Shown: positions 43,596-53,896, counted from the stretch's first letter. The stretch is 64,000 nt of DNA from CAVYGN01 sp964413265 (GCA_964413265.1 CAYPRX010000013.1:107095-171094), one strand, 5' to 3'. Numbers and translations are program-made. The notes: generated by a model from the letters alone, not told the origin.

Positions 43596-45143
43596 TCAAT
43601 GCCTGAAATGCCGTATTCCGGTAAAAACCATCGAAATGCCATGCTCGTCTGCCGCATTGATTGATTCAGCGTCTCTTATCGATCCTCCAGGCTGGATTAT
43701 TGCACTGATCCCGCTTGAAGCGGCGCTGTCGATGCTGTCTCTGAAAGGGAAATAAGCGTCAGATGCCATTACAGCTCCCTTTGCATCGAAACCGGCATCC
43801 CCTGCCTTTATCAAAGCCAGACGAGCCGAGTCTATCCTGGACATCTGGCCAGCTCCGATGCCGATCGTCTGCCAATCTTTAACGTAAACAATTGCGTTTG
43901 ATTTAACATATTTACAGATTTTAAATGCGAACTGAAGATTGGATAATTCACTATCAGACGGTTTTTTTTTCGTGACGGTCTCCCATTTTTCCTCTCTGAC
44001 ATTAAAACCATCCCATTCCTGGACAAGCATACCGCCTTCAATACGGCGCAGAGACATTCCCATTTTATTCCAGTCATGACCGTTTAGCTTCAATATGCGC
44101 AGATTCTTTTTCTCCTTGAGTATACTTTCGGCCTTTTCATCATAATCCGGTGCAATAACTATCTCATAGAACCTTTCCGCAATCTTTGAGGCTGTTTCCT
44201 CATCCATTTTTTTATTAACCCCGATAATTCCCCCGTAAGCGGAAGCGGGATCGCATGCAAGGGCTCTCTCGTATGCCCCGGGAAGACTGTCAGATAAAGC
44301 CGAGCCGCATGGATTCGTATGCTTGATAATAACGGCGAAATACCTGTCGCTGGCAAATTCCCTTAATAAGTCTATGCAGGCATCCGCATCAAGGAAATTA
44401 TTATAAGACATTTCCTTACCCCAGATAATGGCCGCATTGACTGCGGATATGTTATTATCTACATAACTCCTGTATAGGCGTGCCTCCTGATGTGGATTTT
44501 CTCCGTACCTGAGGTGCTGTTTTATTTTTAGAGGAAATCCGAATTCTTCAGGAAAATTCCTGTGAGCCAGCCTGTTGAAATAAGTGGAAATAAAAGAGTC
44601 ATAATAAGCCGTATGGCTGAATGCCTTTGCAGCCAGTTCGAGCCGGGTTTCAACAGAAATTGAACCCTTCTCGACAGTCTCTTTTATTATTCTCTCGAAA
44701 TCGCCATTATCCACTATGACAGTGACATCCTGGAAATTTTTAGCTGCGGCCCGAAGCAGAGCAACACCGCCGATATCGATCTGTTCGACAATTTCTTCGA
44801 AAGAGGAATTGGCATCTTGAACAGTCACTTCGAATGGATAGAGATTCACCACGACATAATCAATGAAAGCTATATTATATTTTTTCAGTTCTGCGGAATG
44901 AGAGGGTTTTGAGCGGATTGCGAGAATCCCGGCATGTATTAGAGGATGAAGGGTTTTCACCCTGCCGTCGAGTATCTCAGGAAATCCGGTGGCTGAGGAT
45001 ACCTCAGTTACATTAACACCTTTCTCCCTGAGATATTTGAAGGTACCGCCGGTGGAGAGGATCTCGCAGTCATTTTCCTGAAGAAAAAGAGCGAGTTTTT
45101 CCGATCCCTCTTTTTGGTATAAACTGAAAAGAGCCCTTTTCAT
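43596..45143 (-). CDS. purH: Bifunctional AICAR transformylase/IMP cyclohydrolase
   Basis: A 515-residue enzyme for the last two steps of purine synthesis. The N-terminal MGS/IMP cyclohydrolase part has STGGTFKYL and ILDGRVKTLHP. The AICAR transformylase part has the Lys-His pair in FAVIIKHTNPCGSAL. The length is normal. It is monocistronic; an extended -10 element lies 31 bases upstream. Confidence 0.96.
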   Translation of the reverse strand: MKRALFSLYQKEGSEKLALFLQENDCEILSTGGTFKYLREKGVNVTEVSSATGFPEILDGRVKTLHPLIHAGILAIRSKPSHSAELKKYNIAFIDYVVVNLYPFEVTVQDANSSFEEIVEQIDIGGVALLRAAAKNFQDVTVIVDNGDFERIIKETVEKGSISVETRLELAAKAFSHTAYYDSFISTYFNRLAHRNFPEEFGFPLKIKQHLRYGENPHQEARLYRSYVDNNISAVNAAIIWGKEMSYNNFLDADACIDLLREFASDRYFAVIIKHTNPCGSALSDSLPGAYERALACDPASAYGGIIGVNKKMDEETASKIAERFYEIVIAPDYDEKAESILKEKKNLRILKLNGHDWNKMGMSLRRIEGGMLVQEWDGFNVREEKWETVTKKKPSDSELSNLQFAFKICKYVKSNAIVYVKDWQTIGIGAGQMSRIDSARLALIKAGDAGFDAKGAVMASDAYFPFRDSIDSAASSGISAIIQPGGSIRDAESINAADEHGISMVFTGIRHFRH

Positions 45144-45173
45144 ATCATCTCCCCGCTTGATTATTGCACTGTC

Positions 45174-45182
45174 ATTATAACA
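45174..45182 (-). promoter_or_regulatory. Extended -10 promoter element for purH
   Basis: On the minus strand TGTTATAAT (TGnTATAAT) lies 31 bases before the purH ATG. No clear -35 is present, which an extended -10 can tolerate. Confidence 0.45.
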
Positions 45183-45329
45183 TCATATGAAAAAATTTTA
45201 AATATAAACAATCCCAAGTTGAATTTAATTATGCTTTCAACTTATCCAGGATTTTTCAATTAAAATTTGTGCCGAAAAAAATTCTTTATTATATTTAATA
45301 TAGGACAATAAGCAGTTTTGAGGGATATA

Positions 45330-46514
45330 ATGAAAACTAAAATTGACCCTGCTGTCAGGAAGGCTATGGGAGTTATCATCCTTTTCGGAATAGTCAGCCT
45401 TTTCGGTGATATAGTCTACGAAGGTGCGAGAAGTGTTAATGGTCCATTCCTGAAAACCCTGGGCGCAAATGCCGTTGCTGTCGGTTTCATAGCCGGCCTC
45501 GGTGAATTTGTCGGATATGGCATCCGGCTGGCTTCAGGATATTTCGCAGACAGAACTAGGGCATACTGGATATTTACATTTATCGGCTACGGGCTTCTGG
45601 TTTCAGTTCCTATGCTGTCGTTAGCTGATTTCTGGCAGTTTGCGGCGGTCCTGATAGTAATTGAAAGGCTTGGAAAAGCCTTAAGGGCTCCGGCAAAGGA
45701 TACTATAATGTCTCAGGCTGCTAGCCGTGTAGGAAGAGGGTTCGGTTTCGGTCTCCAGCAAGCCATGGACCAGATAGGCGCTATTATAGGTCCGCTGATC
45801 TTTACCCTGGTTTTCTCCCTGAAGGGCAGTTATAAAACCGGATATTCTATTTTATGGTTACCATTCATTCTTGTTATGTTTTCTGTTTTCCTCGCCTTTC
45901 TTTCTATACCTGAACCGGGCAGACTCGAGGATGCTGACAGTCAATCAAAAAATCCGGAAAAATTCACAAGGGTTTTCTGGCTGTATAATCTTTTTGCATT
46001 TTTAACGGTACTGGGCTTCGTTAATTTCACCCTGCTTGGTTATCACTATAAATCATCAGGGATTCTTCCCGACAGCTATATACCGCTGTTTTACTCTGCT
46101 GCCATGGGTGTCGAAGCGCTTATCTCTCTCATAATCGGGAGATTATATGACAGGAAAGGACTCATTACCCTTGTTGCTATTCCCATAGCACTCACGGCGG
46201 TCCCTGCGTTCGGGTTTTCAGGAAGCGTACCGCTTGCAATCGCAGGAGCGGTACTCTGGGGAGCGGCTATGGGAATACATGAAACAATAATGAAAGCAGC
46301 AATAGCAGACCTTACCCATATCCGTAAGAGGGGCACGGGATACGGTATCTTTAACATGGGCAGTGGCCTGGCCTTTTTCCTGGGCAGTACCGCTATGGGC
46401 TTTCTTTACAATTTTAACATACTGTGGGTGATCATATTCTGCGCTGTATTGGAGGTACTGTCAATACCAGTATTTTTACTAATGAGGAAGGAATTTGAAC
46501 GGCAGAAAACTTAA
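45330..46514 (+). CDS. MFS transporter
   Basis: A 394-residue major facilitator with about 12 membrane helices. The loop 2-3 motif is GYFADRTRAYW; a second-half equivalent is GRLYDRKG. Substrate unknown. ATG 45330 follows GAGGGAT. It is monocistronic between purH and the GalT-GalK gene. Confidence 0.88.
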   Translation: MKTKIDPAVRKAMGVIILFGIVSLFGDIVYEGARSVNGPFLKTLGANAVAVGFIAGLGEFVGYGIRLASGYFADRTRAYWIFTFIGYGLLVSVPMLSLADFWQFAAVLIVIERLGKALRAPAKDTIMSQAASRVGRGFGFGLQQAMDQIGAIIGPLIFTLVFSLKGSYKTGYSILWLPFILVMFSVFLAFLSIPEPGRLEDADSQSKNPEKFTRVFWLYNLFAFLTVLGFVNFTLLGYHYKSSGILPDSYIPLFYSAAMGVEALISLIIGRLYDRKGLITLVAIPIALTAVPAFGFSGSVPLAIAGAVLWGAAMGIHETIMKAAIADLTHIRKRGTGYGIFNMGSGLAFFLGSTAMGFLYNFNILWVIIFCAVLEVLSIPVFLLMRKEFERQKT

Positions 46515-46623
46515 ACCACCGTACTATTTGTTTAATTAACATTTAAATCTTTATTTTTTTCAGCAAGTATTTTAAAATTAAATATAATAGTTTTGTTAAA
46601 AAGGCAAAGGTGATCTGGTTTTT

Positions 46624-48780
46624 ATGTCAGAATTGCGTTGGAACCCTCTTCTCAGGACATGGACAATGGTTGCTACCGAGAGGCAGTCAAGACCCCTTAT
46701 GCCGAAGGACTGGTGCCCGTTCTGTCCTGGTTCCGGCAGGGTTCCTGATGATTACGACGTTTTCAAATACGATAATGATTTTCCGGTGCTGAGCCCTAAT
46801 CCTGTCAAGATTGAAGCCCTTGATTCCAGCATCTATCAGAATGAGGAAGCGGATGGTAAATGCGAGGTCATATTATATTCCCCCGAACACCATAAGCACC
46901 TTTACCAGCTTCCCGTTGAGCATATACGAAAGCTTGTCGATTTATGGATTGAAAGAATAGAAGAGATATCGAAGGACCGGAAAGTTCAGTATGTCTTTCC
47001 GTTTGAAAATAAGGGAGAGGAAGTGGGCGTAACGATGCCTCATCCTCATGGCCAGATATATGGATATCCCTTTATTCCGCTGAAAATAAAAACAGAACTC
47101 GACAGTGCGAAGGACTATTTTGAAAAAAGGAATAAATGCCTTTTATGCGAAATGAATGAAGAAGAAACCGAGGAAAGAAAAAGGATTGTTTTTGAGAACA
47201 GTGATTTTATAGCTTATATACCTCATTTTACAGATTATCCTTTCGGCGTCTTTATTGTAAGCAAGCTTCACAAAGGCTCACTTACCGACCTTGATGATAA
47301 GGAAAAAAATTCTCTTGCCCAGACCCTTAAGGTAGTTACCGGAAGTTTCGATATGATTTTCAACAGGCCCTTCCCTTATATGATGGTGTTTCATCAGGTC
47401 CCGGTCAATTCGAAAGAATATAAAGACAGTGAAAATTACTACCATTTCCATATTGAGTTTTATACACCGCTTTACACGAAAGACCGGATCAAATACTACG
47501 CTTCTTCGGAAATGGGCGCATGGGCGGCAGCCAATATTGTAAGCGTGGTGGAAACTGCCAGGCAGATGAGAACTGCAAAATTAAAATTTCTTTCGAAGGG
47601 GTATAATACTCTTCTGAGAAAGGAACTTATCAGGGAATTCATAGAACTTTACGGAGGCAGGGAAAGTGATGTATTCGTTTTCACTGCTCCGGCAAGGGTC
47701 AATCTTATAGGCGAACATATTGATTATAACGGCGGTTTAGTATTTCCAATCGATCTGGATATGTACATGACAATGGCAATCAGGAAGAGAAGGGACGGAA
47801 GGGTAATATTCCGTGATCTGAACTTTTCCGAGATAGCTGAGGCGAGCATCTTCGAAGCGATCATAAAAAATAAGGAAATCCAATGGGCAAATTATCCCTT
47901 CGGAGTCCTCAAGGTATTGCTGGAAAAAGGCTATAGAATAGACACAGGTTTCGAGGTTCTTTTTTTCAGTGAGATACCGCCGGGTGCAGGAATGTCATCC
48001 TCAGCTGCTTTCGAGCTGGTCTTTGCCTACGGGATCTCTGAGATCTACCAGCTTGGCATAAGCAAGAAAAATCTTGCAATTCTCTGTCAGAAGGTTGAAA
48101 ATGAATTTGTAGGAGTGAATTGCGGTATAATGGATCAGTTCAGTATAGCCCTCGGTGAAAAAGACAAAGCAATGCTTCTGAATTGTGAGACACTCGAGTA
48201 CAAATATATACCGCTGTCTCTAGGAAATTACAAAATGGTTTTAACAAATACAAACAAGCCGCATAAACTTGAGAACTCAAAGTATAACGAGAGATATGCT
48301 GAATGCAGAGAGGGCCTGGCAGATATAAGGAAAGTGATGGATATTGAAAACCTCTGCAAGCTTGATTCAGAACAGTTTAAGAAGGTCAAGGACGCTATCA
48401 CAAGCCAGACTGTAAGGAAAAGAGTGCGGCATGTTGTTACTGAGAATGAAAGGGTGCGGCAGGCCGCAGAAGCCATTGAAAAAGGCGATCTTATTACATT
48501 CGGAAAACTTATGGAAAAATCCCACTCATCCCTCAGGGATGATTATGAGGTTACGGGGATTGAACTTGATACACTTTTTGAAAAAGCCAGGAAATTTAAC
48601 GGATGTATAGGGACGAGGATGACGGGCGGCGGCTTCGGCGGATGTACGATAAGCCTTGTACACAGGGACAAAATCGATGAGTTTATGGATGTTGTCAGCA
48701 AGGGTTACATTGAAGAGAGGGGTATAACCCCTTTATTTTATATCTGCGAATCCGGTGATGGAGTAAAAAGGGTAGATTGA
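46624..48780 (+). CDS. GalT-GalK fusion: galactose-1-phosphate uridylyltransferase plus galactokinase
   Basis: A 718-residue fusion of two Leloir-pathway enzymes. Residues 1 to about 300 are GalT: zinc Cys pair CPFC at 31-34, the nucleophilic HPH in VTMPHPHGQ at 140-142, and YYHFHIEFYTPL. A 40-residue helical linker leads to galactokinase from about residue 335: signature FTAPARVNLIGEHIDYNGG at 353-371, GHMP motif IPPGAGMSSSAAFE, and TRMTGGGFGGCTISLV. Galactose would be phosphorylated and its product passed to UDP exchange within one chain. Both sets of catalytic motifs are intact. It is followed by the PEBP gene after 29 bases. Confidence 0.93.
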   Translation: MSELRWNPLLRTWTMVATERQSRPLMPKDWCPFCPGSGRVPDDYDVFKYDNDFPVLSPNPVKIEALDSSIYQNEEADGKCEVILYSPEHHKHLYQLPVEHIRKLVDLWIERIEEISKDRKVQYVFPFENKGEEVGVTMPHPHGQIYGYPFIPLKIKTELDSAKDYFEKRNKCLLCEMNEEETEERKRIVFENSDFIAYIPHFTDYPFGVFIVSKLHKGSLTDLDDKEKNSLAQTLKVVTGSFDMIFNRPFPYMMVFHQVPVNSKEYKDSENYYHFHIEFYTPLYTKDRIKYYASSEMGAWAAANIVSVVETARQMRTAKLKFLSKGYNTLLRKELIREFIELYGGRESDVFVFTAPARVNLIGEHIDYNGGLVFPIDLDMYMTMAIRKRRDGRVIFRDLNFSEIAEASIFEAIIKNKEIQWANYPFGVLKVLLEKGYRIDTGFEVLFFSEIPPGAGMSSSAAFELVFAYGISEIYQLGISKKNLAILCQKVENEFVGVNCGIMDQFSIALGEKDKAMLLNCETLEYKYIPLSLGNYKMVLTNTNKPHKLENSKYNERYAECREGLADIRKVMDIENLCKLDSEQFKKVKDAITSQTVRKRVRHVVTENERVRQAAEAIEKGDLITFGKLMEKSHSSLRDDYEVTGIELDTLFEKARKFNGCIGTRMTGGGFGGCTISLVHRDKIDEFMDVVSKGYIEERGITPLFYICESGDGVKRVD

Positions 48781-48809
48781 AAACAGCATAATAATAAGGA
48801 GGTAACCTT

Positions 48810-49268
48810 ATGGACCTCATAGTAAAAAGCGCTGCTTTCGAAGAAGGCCGGATGATTCCCGCAAGATATTCATGCCACGGTGAAAATATTTCACCGCCCT
48901 TGGAATGGGGGAATATTCCCGCTGGAACAGCCAGTTTTGCTGTGATCTGTGATGATCCGGATGCTCCGATGGGAACATGGGTGCACTGGGTAATATATAA
49001 CATTCCCCCGTCGATCGTAAAACTTAATTCAGGAATTCCACTGAAAGCGGATCTTCCCGACGGATCAAAACAGGGATTTAATAGTTCACATCAGATCGGC
49101 TACAGTGGACCTTGCCCTCCGGGTGGAACACACAGATATTATTACAAGGTATATGCACTTGATACTATGCTTACTGCAAATCCCGGCATGAATAAGGAAA
49201 CGCTTCTGCGTTTAATGGATAAGCATATCATTTCAAAGGGACAGCTGATGGGAAAATTCTCAAGTTAG
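48810..49268 (+). CDS. YbhB/YbcL-type PEBP family protein
   Basis: A 152-residue phosphatidylethanolamine-binding-like protein. The motifs ISPPLEWGNIPAGTASFAV, CDDPDAPMGTWVHWVIYNI, GYSGPCPPGGTHRYYYKVYA are diagnostic. The molecular role in bacteria is not settled. AAGGAGG precedes the ATG. Its 3' end overlaps pfp on the opposite strand by 9 bases. Confidence 0.92.
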   Translation: MDLIVKSAAFEEGRMIPARYSCHGENISPPLEWGNIPAGTASFAVICDDPDAPMGTWVHWVIYNIPPSIVKLNSGIPLKADLPDGSKQGFNSSHQIGYSGPCPPGGTHRYYYKVYALDTMLTANPGMNKETLLRLMDKHIISKGQLMGKFSS

Positions 49269-51023
49269 CTTCGTATCCTCGCCAAGATTGAAGTATATGG
49301 ATGAATAACCTCTGTTAAGGGCGACGGTTATTGGAAGCTGTTTTGAGACAGGGCCCCATATCTGCCTTGGACCTGGACTTGAAAAGTGATCGTATTCTGC
49401 CCAAATCGGTCTCCGCTCCTCGAAAAACCTGAATGCAGGAGATTCTATTTCTACAAGACCTTTCCTTATGACAAACTCGCTTTTGCCCTGCCTTCTTTCT
49501 ATTGCCAGAAGCCCTGTTAGAGGGATAGCGATTATCCTTCCTCCGCTGTCGAGATCGATAACTGAAACAATATAGCCAGTTTTTCCATCAAGGATAAGGG
49601 AGCCTGCGGCGAGTCCCAGATTGAAGGTGTAAGCAGCGTCGAACAATGTAGGAGCTCCGCAGCGTCCCTCATAACCAAAGAAATGACTGTTTGTCGCAAA
49701 TTTGGAGTCAGCGAATTTTTTATATTGGGCTTCAGTCATATTGAGGTGTTTGACCTCGTCAGGATGCCTTTTCATCTCTTTCAGTTTTTCTTCCACCATC
49801 TGGATCAAAAGCCTTTCTGTCGGTATTTGGGAAACAAGGAGGTTTCCATGGGAATCCCTTTCCTGAAGAAGCATCTTTTCAATTTCCTCCGGTAGCGAGC
49901 CCAAAAGCTTCGCTGAATCAGGAGTCAATTTTTTATATATAAATTCAATTTTTTCATTGAAATCCTCAAATTTTTCCATATCTACGCTGAATTTTCCAAT
50001 TATTTCGTTTAATTCGGCTATAAGTATTTTCATTTCCGGAATAAATTCAATCAGGCCTTCAGGAACGATTACTGCTCCGTGATTTATTCCTGTGGAAGCT
50101 CTTTTTGCCACAATATCACAGATCTGGTTGACTATTTCAGAAAGGTGCATCTTCTTGGCTTCAACTTCCTCGGAAATCAGAGCTATTGCCGGCTTTGTCT
50201 GAAGAGCGACTTCAAGGGCAACATGACTGGCAGAACGGCCCATCAGCTTTATAAAATGCCAGTATTTATGGGATGACGGTGTATCCTGAAGGATATTGCC
50301 CACCATTTCAGAGTAGATCTTGGTTGCGGTATCGAAACCGAATGATATTGGAATGGTGCCTTCTACCTGGAGGTCTCCATCTATGGTTTTCGGAACTCCA
50401 ATAACCTGAACACCGTCGTCATATAGGAACTCTGCAAGCATAGCTGCATTTGTGTTGGAATCATCTCCCCCCACAATCACAATTCCGTTTAATCTGTTGT
50501 CGAATGCTGTTTTTTTTACTCCTGCCATCTGTTCAGAGGTTTTGATCTTTGTCCTGTCAGTACCCAGAAAATCGAACCCTCCGGTATTTATTATTTTCGG
50601 AATATCCTCTTCCTTTATTTCGAAAACAGTACCTTCGATCAGGCCTTTGGGTCCGTTTTTTACCCCGATAAGGGTGTTATTTCTTCCAATGACCATCTTG
50701 AGGCCAGCGATTACATTATGGCCTCCTGCTGCAGGACCGCCTGAGAAGAGGACAGCAATCCGCTTACCTGCGACGCATATATTGGATTTTTCACCTATGA
50801 GAACCCTGTTTTCAGTTTGCTTAACGGTCTTTGGATATTCTATGTTGACCCTGGCAGCATCGTTTGTACCGATGACCTGGTCTGTTTTTTTGAAAGCAGC
50901 AGGCATTATATGCCCCTTATTCAGGAATATTGACGATACCGGCACATTGATTTTCCGTATTTCATTTTCAAATAGAGAGCTATGGTCTTCAAATCCTTTT
51001 AATATTTCGCTCAGTTCGGGCAT
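49260..51023 (-). CDS. pfp: Diphosphate-fructose-6-phosphate 1-phosphotransferase
   Basis: A 587-residue PPi-dependent phosphofructokinase of the long type. It shows LFSGGPAAGGHNV at the N-terminus, GGDDSNTNA (the Asp here marks PPi rather than ATP use), and the catalytic PKTIDGDL. It catalyses the reversible phosphorylation of fructose-6-phosphate with PPi in glycolysis and gluconeogenesis. The length and an N-terminal extension of about 70 residues fit the form known from spirochaetes and plants. It works in the same PPi economy as hppA. Confidence 0.94.
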   Translation of the reverse strand: MPELSEILKGFEDHSSLFENEIRKINVPVSSIFLNKGHIMPAAFKKTDQVIGTNDAARVNIEYPKTVKQTENRVLIGEKSNICVAGKRIAVLFSGGPAAGGHNVIAGLKMVIGRNNTLIGVKNGPKGLIEGTVFEIKEEDIPKIINTGGFDFLGTDRTKIKTSEQMAGVKKTAFDNRLNGIVIVGGDDSNTNAAMLAEFLYDDGVQVIGVPKTIDGDLQVEGTIPISFGFDTATKIYSEMVGNILQDTPSSHKYWHFIKLMGRSASHVALEVALQTKPAIALISEEVEAKKMHLSEIVNQICDIVAKRASTGINHGAVIVPEGLIEFIPEMKILIAELNEIIGKFSVDMEKFEDFNEKIEFIYKKLTPDSAKLLGSLPEEIEKMLLQERDSHGNLLVSQIPTERLLIQMVEEKLKEMKRHPDEVKHLNMTEAQYKKFADSKFATNSHFFGYEGRCGAPTLFDAAYTFNLGLAAGSLILDGKTGYIVSVIDLDSGGRIIAIPLTGLLAIERRQGKSEFVIRKGLVEIESPAFRFFEERRPIWAEYDHFSSPGPRQIWGPVSKQLPITVALNRGYSSIYFNLGEDTKLT

Positions 51024-51067
51024 ATGATGACCTCCGCATACTGGTTTGAGCTTGATAATTCAGAATT

Positions 51068-51096
51068 ATTTTAAGTGAAAAAAAATGAATTTTCAA
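51068..51096 (-). promoter_or_regulatory. Sigma70-type promoter for pfp
   Basis: On the minus strand TTGAAA (51096-51091), a 17-base spacer and TAAAAT (51073-51068), 45 bases before the ATG. Confidence 0.6.
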
Positions 51097-51149
51097 ATAA
51101 ATTCCGCAAAATGCAGATCAGTTTGAATCCTGCCGGGTGTACAATCTTC

Positions 51150-52136
51150 TTATATCTTAACCCAGCCTCCGTTTTTACCTGAAGAGAACAGGGCGTCAAG
51201 GACCTTCATATTGGCAATGGCATCGGAAACGGGAGTAGGGACCTCGGTATTCTCTAAAATAGATCTGGCAAAACCTTCGAATTGAAGCCTGTACTGGTCG
51301 ACCGCCTCCGTTTCTATCACTTTTACGCCCTTCTCATTAGTAAGTATAAGCTTCATAGGCAAATCGGGAATCGCATTAAATGGGATGTCAATGATCAATA
51401 CCCCAGTATCTCCATGTATTTCGACTTTCTGCCAGGGGAAGGTAAGAGTTGATGTCGTGAATACTGTTCGGGTATCTCCGAAATCAAGGATCCCGGAAGA
51501 ACAATAATCGGTTCCGAATTTACTGTCGAATGAATTCAGCGCTATCACCCTTACGGGTTCTGCGTTAAAGAGGAACCTGGATGAAGAAACGGCGTAACAC
51601 CCTATGTCCAGTATTGCTCCCCCTCCGTATGCTTTAATATTTCTTATATTGTCCGGGTCATTGTTATAAAAACCGAAAAATGTGTGAATGGCCTGTATCT
51701 TTCCAATACTTCCATCCCCGACAATTTTTTTTGCAGTAGTCCATTGAGGGTGGAACCTGTACATGAACGCTTCCATAAGTTTAACCTTTTTTTTCTCAGC
51801 GTATCTTGCAGCAGATACGGCCTCCTCAGCGTTCATTGCAAGAGGTTTTTCACAGATAATATGTTTGCCGGCATCCGCCGATTTTTTAATCCATTCAGCA
51901 TGCATATGATTGGGAAGGGGTATAAAAATCATGTCTATAGAACTGTCATTAAGCATTTCCTCATATGAAGGGTAGTAAACAGGTATTTTATACTTTTCGG
52001 AAGCTTCTCTGGCTTTGTCCCCGGATCTTGAGGCTATGGCGTAAATTTCAACTAGATCGGATTTTTTTACAGGGGAAAGTACTCTTAATATGAAATGTGC
52101 AGAAACCCCGAGAACCCCCATCTTGAGCTTTTTCAT
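51150..52136 (-). CDS. Gfo/Idh/MocA-family oxidoreductase
   Basis: A 328-residue NAD(P)-dependent dehydrogenase. The N-terminal Rossmann fold is MKKLKMGVLGVSAHF, with ICEKPLAMNAEEA (the conserved EKP) and AILDIGCYAVSSSRF further on. Substrates in this family are sugars, inositols or related alcohols. ATG 52136 follows GGGAG and overlaps the end of lctP by 20 bases; the frame upstream is inside lctP. Confidence 0.9.
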   Translation of the reverse strand: MKKLKMGVLGVSAHFILRVLSPVKKSDLVEIYAIASRSGDKAREASEKYKIPVYYPSYEEMLNDSSIDMIFIPLPNHMHAEWIKKSADAGKHIICEKPLAMNAEEAVSAARYAEKKKVKLMEAFMYRFHPQWTTAKKIVGDGSIGKIQAIHTFFGFYNNDPDNIRNIKAYGGGAILDIGCYAVSSSRFLFNAEPVRVIALNSFDSKFGTDYCSSGILDFGDTRTVFTTSTLTFPWQKVEIHGDTGVLIIDIPFNAIPDLPMKLILTNEKGVKVIETEAVDQYRLQFEGFARSILENTEVPTPVSDAIANMKVLDALFSSGKNGGWVKI

Positions 52137-52155
52137 ATGGAACTCCCTGAACAAC

Positions 52156-53754
52156 TCAAACAAGCTTAAATTTAAGCAGAAGAACTACAAAGCACGAACT
52201 GATCACAGTCAATATTATTGAATATATAAACGCCGGGCCGATCACTTTATTTTCCTCACCCAGCTTGTCTATAGAAGCTGCCGCATTCTGAAGCTTTGCG
52301 GGTGAGATAACGCTCGCCAGGCCGCTTCCGAAAGCCAGTCCTGCAGTTATAATGATGATCCCCTCAAGACCCAGCTTGAGGTTCTGGGCTGTTGTCATTG
52401 TATATTTTGCGAACATTGCAATCGAAGACGCCTCGCTTCCGGTTATAAAGCCGCCGAAGAGGCCTATAAATGACACAAAGTAGCCGTACAGGTTATGGAA
52501 AAAGTGGGCTGAATAGTCAGCGAGCACTCTTACCATGCTCGGTACAGCGAATTTATGCAGATGAATACTGTATCCGGCCATGTTCATTACTTCTCCGATA
52601 GCGAAAAATATGGCAGCAGAAAAAACAGGCCTTGGGGCCCGCTTGAGCCATATTGTTAAGGTTTCTTTCAACTGCGCTCCTGTTGGTTTTAAAAATGGAA
52701 TTGAAAGTATGATGCTTACGAAAATCCAGGTGTAAGCCTGCCAGAGTGCCCTTGTATCGAGGGCCGAACCATCGGCTGTAAGACCAAGTATGGGGATTTT
52801 AAGAGTTCTGTAAAGGTAATTGAACATGCTTTTGGGAATGTTCAATATGAGAATAAGCACGATGAGAATAAGCCATGGAGTCAGAGCTTTCCAGAGTGGA
52901 TAAGACTTTTCAAAAGCGAGTTCTTCTTTTGTAAGACGGCTTTTATCAATAACCTTTTTACCCGTAACAAGAAGATAAACCCACATCACGAAGATAACAG
53001 CAATTCCGCATAGAACTCCTGTCAAAACGACCAGATTATCATAACGGTTGGTAAAGTATGCAACAACTCCGATTACAAGACCGGTTACAAGGCAGGGGAG
53101 AAGGCCTTTTTTAAGCTGCTGCCATCCGCCGGCGATCCAGAGCATGCAGAATCCTATCATCATGGAAATGAAAGGCAGGAATATGTAAAACACAGATCCG
53201 GCCTGAGAAAGTGTTATTTCGTGTCCCTTTCCCAGGAAGCCGTTCGCCATGTCGACAAAAACGACGATAGGTGCACCTAGAAGGGCATAAGTGCAAAGGG
53301 AATCATACCCGATAGCAGGCAGAGCGATTGCCACGAATGTAGAATAACCCATTGCGATCAATATAGGCGGGAGAAGCGACACGGGAGTTGCCCCGACGGC
53401 GACCATAAGAGTACCGAACCCTATATTTATCATCATAATCTGGACAGCTTTGTTTTCACAGCAGATCGTTTTTATGAATATTATGATCCTTTTCAGGGCT
53501 CCGGTCTTTTCCATCAAGGCCATCTGTAATAATGATGTCGCAACTATCAGGGATACCGAGAAAGACCTTATAAAACCAGCGACGGTAGATCGAAGAATGA
53601 CCTCGATAGTAGTGCTGAAAGCAAGTATTGCAACAGCCGATATTGCAAACCATCCGATTATACCGCTGATGTCAGCCGGCTGTTTCCATACAATAAGAAG
53701 AAATAATATGACAGCTATGGGGAGCAGGGTGAGCAAAAGCATTTCAATTGACAT
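52156..53754 (-). CDS. lctP: L-lactate permease family transporter
   Basis: A 532-residue membrane protein with about 13 helices. It matches the LctP family (GATPVSLLPPILIAMGYS, YDSLCTYALLGAPIVVF, SFIGLFGGFITGSEASSIAMF). LctP proteins import lactate or glycolate with protons. GGAGTC precedes the ATG. The promoter is just upstream, and the gene is followed by the coupled Gfo/Idh gene; no lactate dehydrogenase is adjacent. Confidence 0.93.
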   Translation of the reverse strand: MSIEMLLLTLLPIAVILFLLIVWKQPADISGIIGWFAISAVAILAFSTTIEVILRSTVAGFIRSFSVSLIVATSLLQMALMEKTGALKRIIIFIKTICCENKAVQIMMINIGFGTLMVAVGATPVSLLPPILIAMGYSTFVAIALPAIGYDSLCTYALLGAPIVVFVDMANGFLGKGHEITLSQAGSVFYIFLPFISMMIGFCMLWIAGGWQQLKKGLLPCLVTGLVIGVVAYFTNRYDNLVVLTGVLCGIAVIFVMWVYLLVTGKKVIDKSRLTKEELAFEKSYPLWKALTPWLILIVLILILNIPKSMFNYLYRTLKIPILGLTADGSALDTRALWQAYTWIFVSIILSIPFLKPTGAQLKETLTIWLKRAPRPVFSAAIFFAIGEVMNMAGYSIHLHKFAVPSMVRVLADYSAHFFHNLYGYFVSFIGLFGGFITGSEASSIAMFAKYTMTTAQNLKLGLEGIIIITAGLAFGSGLASVISPAKLQNAAASIDKLGEENKVIGPAFIYSIILTVISSCFVVLLLKFKLV

Positions 53755-53788
53755 AATAGACTCCTTTAAATTAAAATTTTCAACGCAT

Positions 53789-53816
53789 ATTATAATTAAT
53801 ATGAAGAAAATTTCAA
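53789..53816 (-). promoter_or_regulatory. Sigma70-type promoter for lctP
   Basis: On the minus strand TTGAAA (53816-53811), 16-base spacer and TATAAT (53794-53789), 35 bases before the ATG. Confidence 0.6.
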
Positions 53817-53842
53817 AATAAAATTTTCATTATTTTTTAAAT

Positions 53843-53876
53843 AAAAATACCCGCCCCTCCTTGAGCGGGTATTTTT
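53843..53876 (-). terminator. Rho-independent terminator after hppA
   Basis: AAAAATACCCGC/GCGGGTATTTTT inverted repeat with a 10-base loop and A/T-runs on both sides. On the minus strand it lies 21 bases beyond the hppA stop. Confidence 0.88.
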
Positions 53877-53896
53877 ATATCTATACAATGGTATTT

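Noticed and set aside
48690..49003. 102-codon minus-strand frame
   Set aside because: Antisense to the PEBP gene, whose family motifs are clear.
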